The notes under the pieces were generated by a model. The model made no database searches. It was not told the DNA's origin and worked only from the letters and a program-made list of their open reading frames with translations. Both the position numbers and the translations under genes were made by a program. Below, one piece after another: positions 29,694 to 41,731 of a stretch of DNA of 64,000 nucleotides (positions are counted from its first letter, which is position 1; every line of letters starts with the position of its first letter). Origin of the DNA: Pseudorhodoferax sp. Leaf267 (GTDB lineage Bacteria > Pseudomonadota > Gammaproteobacteria > Burkholderiales > Burkholderiaceae_C); assembly GCF_001422405.1 (NCBI RefSeq), contig NZ_LMMV01000021.1, forward strand, positions 858 through 64,857, written 5' to 3'.

Positions 29694-31050
29694 ACTTTGC
29701 GGGGGCCGTGGTGGCAGGTGCGCCGTGCGCCTGCAACCGCTTGCGCGTCGCATGGATGTTGTTGCGCAGCGCATAGAGTTCGTCCGCGTACGACAGCGGC
29801 ACGGCCACCTTGTTGACAACGCGGTCGAGTTCGTTGAGCTCCTCCAGCAGCGGCGCCACGTCGGCGTCGCCTGCGTCCAGCCGGGCCTCGATCTCGCGCA
29901 GCCGGCCATACCAGCGGAACACGCGCGAGCGCACGCGGAAGGTGTAGAGCGGCGGCACGATGCGCGACAGCGGCAGCAGCAGCACCACGAGGCCGCCCAG
30001 CACCAGCCACATGCGCTCGATCAGGTTGCTGGCCCAGAACGGCATGTAGCGCTGCCAGAACGGCGGCGTGCCGTTGATGGCGCGGTCGCCCTCGGCGCTG
30101 ACCGGCAACTCGCTGGTGCGCGTGTTCGGGAAGTCGCGCGCGCGGTTGAACCAGCCTGCACCGCCGTGGATGGTCTGCGCGGCCTGTGCGAACAGCTGGC
30201 GCAGGGCTGGGTGGGTGTCGCCGCGTGACAGCAGCGAGGTCGTGGTCGCGACCATGGCCACGTCGTCGGCCGGCACATCGGCGCGCAGGTCGACGATCCC
30301 GCGCGGCAGGCTCACGGCCGAGAAGAACGGGAAGATGCGCGTGTAGGCGTCGCTCTGGCGCAAGTCCAGCAGGCCGATGCCGGGCGTGCGCAGCAGTCGC
30401 TGCACCAGCGGCGATTCAGGGGCCGAGGCCAGCACCACCGCGTCGAGCAGGCCGGCCTGCAGCGCTTCGGTCGCGGGGCTCTGCGCCAGGTTGGAGAGCT
30501 GCAGCGCGGCCGGGTCCAGCCGGTTGGCCCGCAGCATGCGCGCCATGATGTCGGGCACGCCGCTGCCGGCGCTGTCCACGTTCACGCGCAGCGGCCGCAG
30601 GTCGGCCAGCGCATCGAAGGCGCCCTTGCGCTGCGCGGCGCTGCGGCGCACGGCGTCTTGGCGGTAGAAGATCCACAGCGGCTCGTAAAACAGCGCACCC
30701 AGCGAGACCAGGCCGGCCTCTTCGTCGGCCACCGGGTCGGCGCTGCCGCCGCGAACGAAGGCGACGTCGGCCTCGCCGCGGCGCAGCAGCGCCAGGTTGT
30801 CCACGGAGCCGTCGGTGGCCTTCAGCACGACCGTGATGCCGTTGGCGCGCAGCGCCTCGGCATAGCGCCTGCCGAACTCCGCATAGGCACTGCCTGCCGG
30901 CCCCGTGGCCAGGGTCACGCTGCGCGGTGGTTGCGGCTCCAGATACCAGTAGGCCGCGGCCAGCACGCCGATGGCCAGCAGCACCACCGGGCCTGCCGAG
31001 GCGAGCAGGTCGCGCAGGCCCAGCAACAGGAGCTTGATCAGCCGCGGCAC
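29692..31050 (-). CDS. Membrane-anchored TAXI-family TRAP solute receptor
   Basis: A 452-residue protein. An N-terminal hydrophobic helix (about residues 15-38, AGPVVLLAIGVLAAAYWYL) is followed by a TAXI receptor domain starting SVTLATGPAGSAYAEFGRRYAEAL, with VAFVRGG and SAGSGVPDIMARML. A second hydrophobic helix (about 345-370, WLVLGGLVVLLLPLSRIVPP) and an 80-residue charged helical tail follow. This layout tethers the receptor at both ends, unlike free TAXI receptors. No TRAP permease is nearby. The GTG at 31050 starts five bases after the stop of the peptidase gene, so the two are coupled; the exact start is uncertain. Confidence 0.8.
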   Translation of the reverse strand: MPRLIKLLLLGLRDLLASAGPVVLLAIGVLAAAYWYLEPQPPRSVTLATGPAGSAYAEFGRRYAEALRANGITVVLKATDGSVDNLALLRRGEADVAFVRGGSADPVADEEAGLVSLGALFYEPLWIFYRQDAVRRSAAQRKGAFDALADLRPLRVNVDSAGSGVPDIMARMLRANRLDPAALQLSNLAQSPATEALQAGLLDAVVLASAPESPLVQRLLRTPGIGLLDLRQSDAYTRIFPFFSAVSLPRGIVDLRADVPADDVAMVATTTSLLSRGDTHPALRQLFAQAAQTIHGGAGWFNRARDFPNTRTSELPVSAEGDRAINGTPPFWQRYMPFWASNLIERMWLVLGGLVVLLLPLSRIVPPLYTFRVRSRVFRWYGRLREIEARLDAGDADVAPLLEELNELDRVVNKVAVPLSYADELYALRNNIHATRKRLQAHGAPATTAPAK

Positions 31051-31055
31051 CAGCG

Positions 31056-32072
31056 TCAGCCCCTGGACGCCATTTCGCGTGCCGACGGCAGCCGCAGCGC
31101 GCCTGCGCTTAGGCTTTCGGCGGCCCAGACGGCCTGGAGCACGGCGCGTGCCGTGGCCTCGGCTGCCATCGTGGCCAGCACCATCATGCCGGGCGAGGGC
31201 GCCTGGGCCAGGCCCGTGGCCAGCGCGAAGACGGTGTCGCCGTCGGACATGGTGTGGACCGGGTTGATCGTGCGCGCCAGGCCATCGTGCCCGGCCTGCG
31301 CCAGGCGGCTCGCCTGCACCTTGGTCAAGGCGGCGTCGGTCGCGATCACCGCCAGCGTGGTGTTGGTGCCGGCCAGCAGCGGGCGCGGAATGTCGCCCGC
31401 CAGCAAGGCGCGCCGCGTGCCCCACAAATGGGCGCCGTCAGGGCTGCGGGCGCCGGCGACGGGCTGGCCGGTGTCGGGATCGACCACGTCACCCAAGGCA
31501 TTGCAGGCAACGAGCGCGCCGACCGTCACGCCGTTCACACGGACGGAGGCCGTGCCGATGCCGCCCTTCATGGCCCGCGCAGCGCCGAACACTTTGCCGA
31601 CCATGGCGCCCGCACCGGCGCCGACATTGCCCTGCGACAGGGCCTGGGTGGTCGCGGCGGCGCAGGCTGCGTAGCCCGCGGCGGCGTCGGGGCGGATGCG
31701 CGCATCGCCGACCGGCAGGTCGAACAGCACGGCGGCAGGCACGATCGGGATGGTGGCAAAGCCCACGTCCAGGCCGATGCCTTGCTCCTCCAGCCAGCGC
31801 ATCGCGCCGTCTGCGGCGGCCAGCCCGAACGCGCTGCCGCCAGCCAGCAGCACGGCGTGCACGCGCTCGACGAGGTTGGCTGGCGCCAGCAGATCGGTCT
31901 CGCGCGTGCCCGGCGCGCCGCCGCGCACGTCCACGCCGCCCACCGCGCCGCCGCGCGCGAGGACCACGCTGCAGCCCGTGGGCCGGCGCGTGTCGGTGAA
32001 ATGGCCAACGGCGATGCCGAGGACATCGGTGATGGCGCCGGCAGGCGCGGGCGGGCGGGCAGGGGTCGACAT
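31056..32072 (-). CDS. P1-family aminopeptidase (DmpA/BapA-like Ntn hydrolase)
   Basis: A 338-residue self-cleaving N-terminal-nucleophile hydrolase. ITDVLGIAVGHFTD begins the fold, LLAGGSAFGLAAADGAMRWLEE and NVGAGAGAMVGK are family segments, and LLAGTNTTLAVIATDAALTK carries the autoprocessing site, where a Thr of N-T-T should be the nucleophile. INPVHTMSDGDTVFALATG is the C-terminal signature. It releases N-terminal residues, including D- or beta-amino acids in relatives. It is translated just ahead of the TAXI receptor. Confidence 0.88.
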   Translation of the reverse strand: MSTPARPPAPAGAITDVLGIAVGHFTDTRRPTGCSVVLARGGAVGGVDVRGGAPGTRETDLLAPANLVERVHAVLLAGGSAFGLAAADGAMRWLEEQGIGLDVGFATIPIVPAAVLFDLPVGDARIRPDAAAGYAACAAATTQALSQGNVGAGAGAMVGKVFGAARAMKGGIGTASVRVNGVTVGALVACNALGDVVDPDTGQPVAGARSPDGAHLWGTRRALLAGDIPRPLLAGTNTTLAVIATDAALTKVQASRLAQAGHDGLARTINPVHTMSDGDTVFALATGLAQAPSPGMMVLATMAAEATARAVLQAVWAAESLSAGALRLPSAREMASRG

Positions 32073-32152
32073 GGCGGCCGATTATGGGCGGGCCGCTGAC
32101 GCGGGGGCGGGCGCGACACGTCCGGCGGCGCAGCGTGTTTGGGCCTCAGCTG

Positions 32153-32203
32153 CTTGACTTTTGTGCCGAATGTGGGCGATAAGAAGTTCGTTATTGGCAA
32201 TAA
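32153..32203 (+). promoter_or_regulatory. Promoter region and palindrome before the MHYT gene
   Basis: TTGACT (32153-32158) with CGATAA (32177-32182, 18-base spacer) is a plausible -35/-10. Downstream, TTATTG-G-CAATAA (32191-32203) is a perfect 13-base odd palindrome, a possible operator in an AT-rich patch of an otherwise GC-rich gap between divergent genes. Confidence 0.4.
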
Positions 32204-32260
32204 TCATCCAGAGCCTCGATGGCGTGCGCCGCATGCCGAGATCGTCCGTGGACATTCGCG

Positions 32261-34420
32261 ATGACTTTTCTTCCCACCTCGTACAACCTGCTCGGCGTGA
32301 TGGCGTCGGTCGTGATTGCGTCCTTCGCTTCCTATGTGACGCTGGACCTGGCACGGCGCGTGCGCCGCCCCGAGCGCACCGCAGCCGCGCTGTGGTGGGC
32401 GGGCGGCTCCATCGTGATGGGGACGGGCATCTGGGCGATGCACTTCGTGGGGATGCTTGCGTTCTCGGTGCCGATCGTGCTCGGCTATGGCTACGGGCTC
32501 ACGCTGGCGTCCTGGCTCGCGGCTGTAGCCACCTCGGGCATCGCGCTGGGCATCGCCAGCCTGGGTGCGCTGACCTGGGGTCGCGTCGTGGCCGGCGCCA
32601 GCGTGATGGGCCTGGGCATCTGTGCCATGCACTACACCGGCATGGCTGCGCTGGACATGGCGCCGGGCATCGTCTGGAACATGGGCTGGGTCGTGGCGTC
32701 TGCCGTCATCGCCGTGGTCGCATCCGGTGTCGCACTGGGCCTGTTCTTCTGGCTGCGCGCGTTCAACGGCGTGCGAAGGATGCTCTATCAGCTGCTGGCC
32801 GCCGGCGCCATGGGTCTGGCGATCTCGGGCATGCACTACACGGGCATGGCCGGTGCCGGCTTTCCCGAGGGCGCGGTCTGCCTGAGCGCCGACGCGCTGG
32901 GCGGGCCGGCGCTGGCGGTGGCCGTGGCGGCCGCCTGCCTGCTGATGCTGAGCCTCACGCTGGTCATCGCCACGCTGGACAGCCGCATGCAGGCCAGGAC
33001 CGGCACGCTCAATTCCTCACTGCAGCAGGCCAACGCGCAACTGCAGTCGGCCAACGACGAGCTGCACCGCCGCGCGTTCAGCGACCCCCTGACGGGCCTG
33101 CCGAACCGCCTGCTGTTCGAGGACCGGCTGGCACACGCACTGTCGCGCAGTGAGCGCACGGCGGACCGTATCTCCAGCCGCAGGACCGAGAAGATCGGCG
33201 TGCTGTTCGTCGACCTGGACGGCTTCAAGCCCGTGAACGACTCGTTCGGCCACGCGGCCGGCGACCAGGTGCTCAAGGAGGCCGCGGCCCGGCTGCAGGG
33301 CATGGCGCGCGAGAGCGACACCGTGGCGCGCGTGGGCGGTGACGAATTCCTGATGCTGGTGGAGGACGCGGGCAACGTGGCCGACTGCATGACGCTGGCC
33401 AACCGCATCGTCGAAGCGCTGGGCCGGCCGTTCGACATCGCCGAGCGGCAAGTGCAGATCGCGTGCTCGATCGGCATCGTCGTCTGGCCGGACCAGGGCC
33501 AGCGCGAGAAGCTGGTGGCCAACGCCGACGCCGCCATGTACGCAGCCAAGCGCAACGGCGGCAACAGCTATGCGCTGTTCGAGTCGCACATGGACCACCG
33601 GGCCGGCGAGCAGCTCGGCCTGCAGAGCGATCTGCGCATGGCGATCGAACGCGGCCAGCTGGCGCTGCACTACCAGCCCAAGATCGACGGCCTGCGCGGC
33701 CAGATCCACGGCGTGGAGGCCTTGCTGCGCTGGCAGCACCCGGAGCACGGCATGGTGCCGCCGGACGTGTTCATCCCCATGGCCGAGCGCTTCGGCCTGA
33801 TCAACAAGCTGGGCGCCTGGGTCATCGACGAGGCCTGCCGGCAGATGCAGGCCTGGGCCGATGCGGGCGTGCGCATGCGGGTCTCGATCAACCTGTCCGT
33901 GCACCAGCTACGCGAGCCCGACCTGGTCAGCCGCATCGAGCAGGCATTGCGCCGCAACTTCGTGCCGCCCGCGCACCTGCTGTGCGAGATCACCGAGTCC
34001 GTGGCCATGGAGGACATCAAGGCCACCCAGCGTGCCTTCGAGGACCTGGCGCGCATCGGCGTGTTCCTGTCGATCGACGATTTCGGCACCGGGTATTCCA
34101 GCCTGAGCTACCTGCGCCAGCTGCCGGCGCGCCAGCTCAAGATCGACCGCAGCTTCGTGCAGGACCTGGAGAGCAGCAACGATGCGCGTGCCGTGGTCGA
34201 TGCCGTGGTGCGGCTCTCGCATGCGCTGGGCCTGCGCGTGGTGGCCGAGGGCGTGGAAACCGCCGGCCAGAGCGACATCCTGCTGGAGATGGGCTGCGAC
34301 GAACTGCAGGGCTACTTCTTCGCCCGCCCCATGCCGGCCGAGATGCTGCTGGCCTGGACCGAGGGCCGCAAGCCCAGCAACGCCGTGGATTTCTCGCCGT
34401 CGGTGGTCGGGGGGCTGTGA
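32261..34420 (+). CDS. MHYT-GGDEF-EAL membrane sensor of cyclic di-GMP
   Basis: A 719-residue membrane protein. The first about 250 residues form seven membrane helices of the MHYT domain, with the three motif copies MHFVGM (about 60), MHYTGM (about 123) and MHYTGM (about 191), proposed to bind copper and sense a diatomic gas. GGDEF follows (RVGGDEF near 357), then EAL (VEALLRW near 486, INLSVHQ, ITES, DDFGTGYSS, LKIDRSF, AEGVET). Both catalytic sites look intact. Its stop is one base from the stop of convergent smpB. Confidence 0.94.
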   Translation: MTFLPTSYNLLGVMASVVIASFASYVTLDLARRVRRPERTAAALWWAGGSIVMGTGIWAMHFVGMLAFSVPIVLGYGYGLTLASWLAAVATSGIALGIASLGALTWGRVVAGASVMGLGICAMHYTGMAALDMAPGIVWNMGWVVASAVIAVVASGVALGLFFWLRAFNGVRRMLYQLLAAGAMGLAISGMHYTGMAGAGFPEGAVCLSADALGGPALAVAVAAACLLMLSLTLVIATLDSRMQARTGTLNSSLQQANAQLQSANDELHRRAFSDPLTGLPNRLLFEDRLAHALSRSERTADRISSRRTEKIGVLFVDLDGFKPVNDSFGHAAGDQVLKEAAARLQGMARESDTVARVGGDEFLMLVEDAGNVADCMTLANRIVEALGRPFDIAERQVQIACSIGIVVWPDQGQREKLVANADAAMYAAKRNGGNSYALFESHMDHRAGEQLGLQSDLRMAIERGQLALHYQPKIDGLRGQIHGVEALLRWQHPEHGMVPPDVFIPMAERFGLINKLGAWVIDEACRQMQAWADAGVRMRVSINLSVHQLREPDLVSRIEQALRRNFVPPAHLLCEITESVAMEDIKATQRAFEDLARIGVFLSIDDFGTGYSSLSYLRQLPARQLKIDRSFVQDLESSNDARAVVDAVVRLSHALGLRVVAEGVETAGQSDILLEMGCDELQGYFFARPMPAEMLLAWTEGRKPSNAVDFSPSVVGGL

Positions 34421-34421
34421 G

Positions 34422-34895
34422 TCAGCGGTTGCGCGACTTCATCGCGCGCTCGACCTCGCGCTTGCCTTCACGGTCCTTGATGGTGTCGCGCTTGTCGTGC
34501 TCGGCCTTGCCCTTGGCCAGCGCGATCTCGCACTTGACTTTGCCGTCCTTCCAATGCAGGTTCAGTGGCACCAGGGTGTAGCCCTTTTGCTCGACCTTGC
34601 CGGTCAGCCGCTTGATCTGCTCCTTGTGCAGCAGCAGCTTCTTGGTGCGGATGGCGTCTGGGTTCACGTGCGTGGACGCGGACTTGAGCGGGTTGATCTG
34701 GCAGCCGACGACGAAGAGCTCGCCATCGCGCACGATCACATAGCCGTCGGTGAGCTGGACCTTGCCTTCGCGCAGGGCCTTGACCTCCCAGCCTTCCAGC
34801 ACCATGCCGGCCTCGAACCGCTCCTCGAAGAAGTAGTTGAAGGCCGCCTTCTTGTTGTCGGCGATGCGTGAAGAGGCGTCGGGTTTCTTGGCCAT
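34422..34895 (-). CDS. smpB: SsrA-binding protein
   Basis: A 157-residue partner of tmRNA in trans-translation. It has [34 protein letters not shown], the OB-fold core ([17 protein letters not shown]) and the basic C-terminal tail [19 protein letters not shown], which enters the empty ribosomal decoding channel. Length is normal. It is divergent from ratA, a conserved arrangement in many proteobacteria. Confidence 0.97.
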   Translation of the reverse strand: MAKKPDASSRIADNKKAAFNYFFEERFEAGMVLEGWEVKALREGKVQLTDGYVIVRDGELFVVGCQINPLKSASTHVNPDAIRTKKLLLHKEQIKRLTGKVEQKGYTLVPLNLHWKDGKVKCEIALAKGKAEHDKRDTIKDREGKREVERAMKSRNR

Positions 34896-34939
34896 GGAGG
34901 GTCCAGATGGGGATGCGGCGCCGGTCTGCAAGGCGTGTC

Positions 34940-34945
34940 TACAAT
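34940..34945 (+). promoter_or_regulatory. Likely -10 hexamer of ratA
   Basis: TACAAT lies 20 bases before the ratA ATG. The same hexamer occurs before marR and guaB in this window. No strong -35 is visible, and ratA has no clear ribosome binding site. Confidence 0.4.
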
Positions 34946-34964
34946 TTGGCGAGCTTTCGATTCT

Positions 34965-35405
34965 ATGAAAACCGTTCAGAAGTCCGTCCTCATCTGGTAC
35001 AGCCCCGAGCAGATGTTCGCCCTGGTGACCCAGGTCGACCAGTACCCGAAGTTCCTGCCGTGGTGCGACCGCGCAGCCGTGCTCGAGCAGGATGCGCAGG
35101 GCATGACAGCCGAAATCGGCATCGCGTTCGCCGGCATCCACCAGAGTTTCACGACCCGCAACACGCACGTGGAGAACCGCCAGGTCGGCATGCGGTTGGT
35201 CAAGGGGCCGTTCTCGCAGCTGGAGGGCGACTGGACTTTCGCGCCCGTGGGCGACGGCAGCCAGCAGGCCTGCAAGGTCGGCCTGGAACTGCGCTACGGC
35301 TTTTCCAGCATCGCCTTGGCCGCTGTGGTGGGCCCGGTGTTCGACCGCATCGCCGGCAGCATGGTCGACGCCTTCGTCAAGCGCGCCGAACAGGTGTACG
35401 GCTGA
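34965..35405 (+). CDS. ratA: RatA/COQ10-type START-domain protein
   Basis: A 146-residue single-domain polyketide-cyclase/START protein. [29 protein letters not shown] is the family start, followed by [16 protein letters not shown] and [13 protein letters not shown]. In E. coli RatA is described as blocking 70S assembly; homologues (COQ10) bind ubiquinone or its precursors, and the latter role is likely the general one. One base overlaps the next gene, rnfH, which is the usual partner. Confidence 0.92.
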   Translation: MKTVQKSVLIWYSPEQMFALVTQVDQYPKFLPWCDRAAVLEQDAQGMTAEIGIAFAGIHQSFTTRNTHVENRQVGMRLVKGPFSQLEGDWTFAPVGDGSQQACKVGLELRYGFSSIALAAVVGPVFDRIAGSMVDAFVKRAEQVYG

Positions 35406-35746
35406 TGGCCACCGGCTTGCAGGTCGTCGTCGCCGTGGCGGCGGGGCCGCGGCAAGTCCACGAAGTGAGCTTGCAGCTCGCCCCAGGCGCGTGCGTGGCC
35501 GATGCGCTGCAGGCCTGTCAAGCGCTGCCCCTGTTCGCGGGGCTGGAGCTGGCCCGCATGCCCACCGGCATCTGGGGCCGCACCGCGGGGCCGGCGCAGG
35601 CGTTGCGCGATGGCGACCGCGTCGAGCTGTACCGCCCCTTGCTGGTCGATCCCAAGGTTGCCCGGCGCGAGCGCTTTGCGCGGCAGGGCGCACGCGCGAC
35701 GGGGCTGTTCGCGAAGAAACGGCCCGGCGCCAAGGCCGGCTACTAG
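35405..35746 (+). CDS. rnfH: RnfH-family ubiquitin-fold protein (RatB)
   Basis: A 113-residue small protein of the RnfH/UPF0125 family. [21 protein letters not shown] and [36 protein letters not shown] match family landmarks, including the invariant ELYRPL-DPK. It has a ThiS-like beta-grasp fold of unknown biochemical role. It begins in the TGATG overlap with the ratA stop, so the two are co-translated. Confidence 0.92.
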   Translation: MATGLQVVVAVAAGPRQVHEVSLQLAPGACVADALQACQALPLFAGLELARMPTGIWGRTAGPAQALRDGDRVELYRPLLVDPKVARRERFARQGARATGLFAKKRPGAKAGY

Positions 35747-35750
35747 CGGC

Positions 35751-36245
35751 TCAGCTGCAGTCGCTGGCGATGATGGACTGCAGCCGGCGGCTCTCCGCCG
35801 CGCGGGTTGCGTCGTCGATGAATTCGCGCTCGCCGTTGGCGTCAGTGCGCGCGAGGCGCACACCGGAGTCGTAGGTCGTCTTGGCCTGGCGCGCACGCGC
35901 GCAGTTGTCGGCGCGTGCCCTGGCCTGCGCCTGCAGTTGCGCGGCCTTCTTCGCCTCTTCCTGCGCCTCGGCCTGCTGGCGCCGCTCTTCGAGCTCCTTG
36001 TCCTTGCCCGCGAGCCTGGGCACGGCAGCGGCCGGCGGTGGCGCCACCGACGCGGCGGCTGCGGCCGGGGCGGGTCGGAGGGCGCCGGGGCGGCGCAGGA
36101 TGCGCGATTCGGGCACATCGCTGGGCGGCGGCCGGTCGCTGAACACGAGCTTGTCGTTCTGGTCGCGCCATTGCCATTGCGCTGCGGCCGGCAGGGCCAG
36201 CGCCAGGCCGGCCACCAGCAGCAACAGCGTCGAGATGGTTCGCAT
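35751..36245 (-). CDS. Exported DUF4124-domain protein with coiled coil
   Basis: A 164-residue periplasmic protein. A signal peptide ([19 protein letters not shown]) is followed by the DUF4124 segment [22 protein letters not shown], a Pro/Ala linker, then a charged helix ([22 protein letters not shown]) and a Cys-containing end. The function is unknown; such proteins are frequent in betaproteobacteria. The ATG at 36245 gives the best signal peptide, while an in-frame upstream ATG at 36275 is less likely. It is divergent from guaB. Confidence 0.85.
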   Translation of the reverse strand: MRTISTLLLLVAGLALALPAAAQWQWRDQNDKLVFSDRPPPSDVPESRILRRPGALRPAPAAAAASVAPPPAAAVPRLAGKDKELEERRQQAEAQEEAKKAAQLQAQARARADNCARARQAKTTYDSGVRLARTDANGEREFIDDATRAAESRRLQSIIASDCS

Positions 36246-36289
36246 CCGGACCAGTTTAGCGCTGGACTTCAGCACGCAATTCGCACGGG

Positions 36290-36295
36290 TACAAT
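36290..36295 (+). promoter_or_regulatory. Likely -10 hexamer of guaB
   Basis: TACAAT lies 20 bases before the guaB ATG, followed by a run of nine T (36297-36305). The -35 region is weak. Confidence 0.45.
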
Positions 36296-36315
36296 CTTTT
36301 TTTTGGAGCTTTCAC

Positions 36316-37785
<1,470 letters not shown>

Positions 37786-37841
37786 CCCGGTCGACCGCCG
37801 CGCAGCCACCGCAAGCCTGACGTTTTTTTCGACCCACCGAC

Positions 37842-37865
37842 ACGGGCAGCACGCGCTGCCCGTTT
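37842..37865 (+). terminator. Hairpin between guaB and guaA
   Basis: ACGGGCAGC-ACGC-GCTGCCCGT is a perfect 9-base stem with a 4-base loop followed by only three T, ending 14 bases before the guaA ATG. It could terminate part of the transcripts or cover the guaA ribosome binding region. A TTTTTTT run (37823-37829) lies just before it. Confidence 0.5.
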
Positions 37866-37878
37866 CACTTGGCAGACC

Positions 37879-39480
<1,602 letters not shown>

Positions 39481-39494
39481 GCTGAAGGCGCGCC

Positions 39495-41546
39495 GTGGGG
39501 CTGGCCGACACGCACCTGCGCAAAGTCCTCGCCGCGATGGCGGGGCCTGCTGCCCAACCGCGTGAAGACCAGACCGCGGCCGTCGCCGCGCTGGTCGAGG
39601 AACGGGCCCGCGTGCTGGTCGTGCAGGCCACCGGTTGGGGCAAGTCCGCCGTCTACTGGGCGGCGACCTCGGCACTTCGCGCGCAGGGCAAGGGCCCCAC
39701 GCTGATCGTCTCGCCGCTGCTGGCATTGATGCGCGACCAGGTCGACGCAGCCGCACGCGGTGGGCTGCGTGCCGCGACCATCAATTCGACCAACCTCGAC
39801 GCCTGGGACCCGATCTTCGAGGACATCGCCGCCGACCGGCTGGACGTGCTGCTGGTCTCGCCCGAGCGGCTGGGCAACCCCGGTTTCGCGCGGCGCCTGC
39901 CCACGCTGCTGGCCACGACCGGCCTGGTGGTGATCGACGAGGCGCATTGCATCTCCGACTGGGGCTTCGACTTCCGGCCCGACTACCAGCGCCTGGCCAA
40001 GACGCTGCTGGGCATCGAGGCCGACACGCCCGTGCTGGCCACCACGGCCACGGCCAACCACCGCGTCACCGAAGACATCGCACGCCAGCTGGGACCAGAG
40101 ACGCTGACCTTTCGCGGCTCGCTCGCACGCTCGTCGCTGCGCCTGGCGGTGGTGCCCAAGCTCGGCGCGCTGGAGCGCCATGCCTGGGTGGCCGATGCGC
40201 TGGAGACTTTCGCCGGCTCGGGCATCGTCTACGCGCTCACGGTGGCCGACACCGAGCGGCTGGCCGGCTTTCTGCGCTCGTGCGGGTTCGAAGTCGCGGC
40301 CTACCACGGCGGGCTGGAGACGGCCGCGCGCCAGCAAATCGAGGACGACCTGCGCGGCAACCGACTGAAGGCCGTGGTCGCGACATCCGCGTTGGGCATG
40401 GGCTACGACAAGCCCGACCTGGCGTTCTGCATCCATGTCGGCTCGCCGGCCTCGCCTGTGGCCTATTACCAGCAGGTCGGCCGCGCGGGCCGGGCGCTGG
40501 ACGACGCCGTCGCCGTGCTGCTGCCGGCCGAGACCGACGAGCGCATCTGGGCCTACTTCGCAACGGCTGGCGTACCCGACGAGAAACGCGTGGGCCAGAT
40601 CCTCAAGGCACTCGCCACGGGGCCACAGAGCCTGCTTGCGCTGGAGAACAGCACGTCCATCCGGCGCGGGCGGCTCGAAGGCCTGCTGAAGATCCTGGCG
40701 GTGGAAGAGGTCGTGCAGCGCGAAGGCACGGCCTGGGCGCTGACCGGCCAGCCCTGGACCTTCGACGCCCAGCGCTGGCAGGCACTGGCCCAGGTCCGCC
40801 AGCGCGAGGCCGACCTGATGCGCGCGTTCGCCGCGGGGCAGGGCTGTCTGATGCGCTTTTTGCAGGTGGCGTTGGACGATCCCGCGCCCAGCGACTGCGG
40901 TCGCTGCAGCGTCTGCACGGGCCGGCTGCCGGACCCAGGCGCTCACCCGGGCGCCGACCGTGTCGCGGCCGCGCGGGCCTACGCGCGCGGGCAGGACGTG
41001 GTGATCGAGCCGCGCAAGCTATGGCCCACTGGCGGCGCGCGCAAGGGCCGCATCACGGGTTGCAGCGAGGGTCGCGCGCTGGCGTTTGCCGACGATCCCG
41101 GCTGGGCCGAGGCGCTGCTGCCGCTGTTAGGGGCGCCCGACGCCCCGGCACCCCAGGCGGTGCTGGACGGCGTGGTCGGCGTGCTCGGCCGTTGGCGGCG
41201 CAGCTGGGGCGACAGGCCGGTGGCCGTGGTACCCATGCCGTCGGCGACCCATCCGCAATTGCTCGGTTCGGTGGCGGCCCATATGGCGCGCGTGGGCAGG
41301 CTGCCGCTGGTCGACGCCCTGCGGTTGGCTGGCCCTTTGCCGGATGCCGACCTGGCCTCGGCTGCCAAGGTGGCGACGTTGAACCGGGCCTTGGTGCTGC
41401 ATGACGACGTGGTGCTGCCGCCTGGGCCGCTGCTGCTGGTGGATGTGCGCTACCGCAGCGGCTGGTCAGCGACCGTGGCCGCCGCGCTGTTGCGTGAAGC
41501 AGGCGCCGAGGCTGTGCTGCCCCTCGTGCTGCACCAGACGCCTTGA
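39495..41546 (+). CDS. RecQ-like helicase with C-terminal phosphoribosyltransferase-like region
   Basis: A 683-residue protein with a GTG start at 39495. Residues 20-360 are a superfamily 2 helicase: VVQATGWGKS (Walker A), SPLLALMRDQ, D148EAH151-CISDWG, TTATAN and QQVGRAGRALDD. Next comes a zinc-binding CGRCSVCTG instead of full RQC/HRDC domains. The C-terminus has RPVAVVPMPSATHP and LLLVDVRYRSGWSATVAAALLR, resembling a phosphoribosyltransferase in which the usual paired acids of the PRPP loop are reduced to one D. It is probably a DNA repair or defence helicase. It begins 14 bases after guaA. Confidence 0.85.
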   Translation: MGLADTHLRKVLAAMAGPAAQPREDQTAAVAALVEERARVLVVQATGWGKSAVYWAATSALRAQGKGPTLIVSPLLALMRDQVDAAARGGLRAATINSTNLDAWDPIFEDIAADRLDVLLVSPERLGNPGFARRLPTLLATTGLVVIDEAHCISDWGFDFRPDYQRLAKTLLGIEADTPVLATTATANHRVTEDIARQLGPETLTFRGSLARSSLRLAVVPKLGALERHAWVADALETFAGSGIVYALTVADTERLAGFLRSCGFEVAAYHGGLETAARQQIEDDLRGNRLKAVVATSALGMGYDKPDLAFCIHVGSPASPVAYYQQVGRAGRALDDAVAVLLPAETDERIWAYFATAGVPDEKRVGQILKALATGPQSLLALENSTSIRRGRLEGLLKILAVEEVVQREGTAWALTGQPWTFDAQRWQALAQVRQREADLMRAFAAGQGCLMRFLQVALDDPAPSDCGRCSVCTGRLPDPGAHPGADRVAAARAYARGQDVVIEPRKLWPTGGARKGRITGCSEGRALAFADDPGWAEALLPLLGAPDAPAPQAVLDGVVGVLGRWRRSWGDRPVAVVPMPSATHPQLLGSVAAHMARVGRLPLVDALRLAGPLPDADLASAAKVATLNRALVLHDDVVLPPGPLLLVDVRYRSGWSATVAAALLREAGAEAVLPLVLHQTP

Positions 41547-41731
41547 GACCAGTCTCCTCGGAGCACCGGCACCGAGGCATGTCAACAGCAGGAGGCTGCG
41601 GGGCAGAGTCAGTGGCTGCGACACAAATCCATGTCCGACAGCGGGCACCGGGGCTTCAGTGTCCAGGCGTGGCCCATCAGTGGCGGGAGGCGCAGGAGTC
41701 GCTGCTGGACGAGGGGCGCGGCGGTCCCGGT

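Noticed and set aside
41547-41731. A possible small gene or terminator between the RecQ-like gene and the Jet chimera
   Set aside because: No convincing frame and no hairpin with T-tract; the 185 bases look like plain convergent intergenic sequence.
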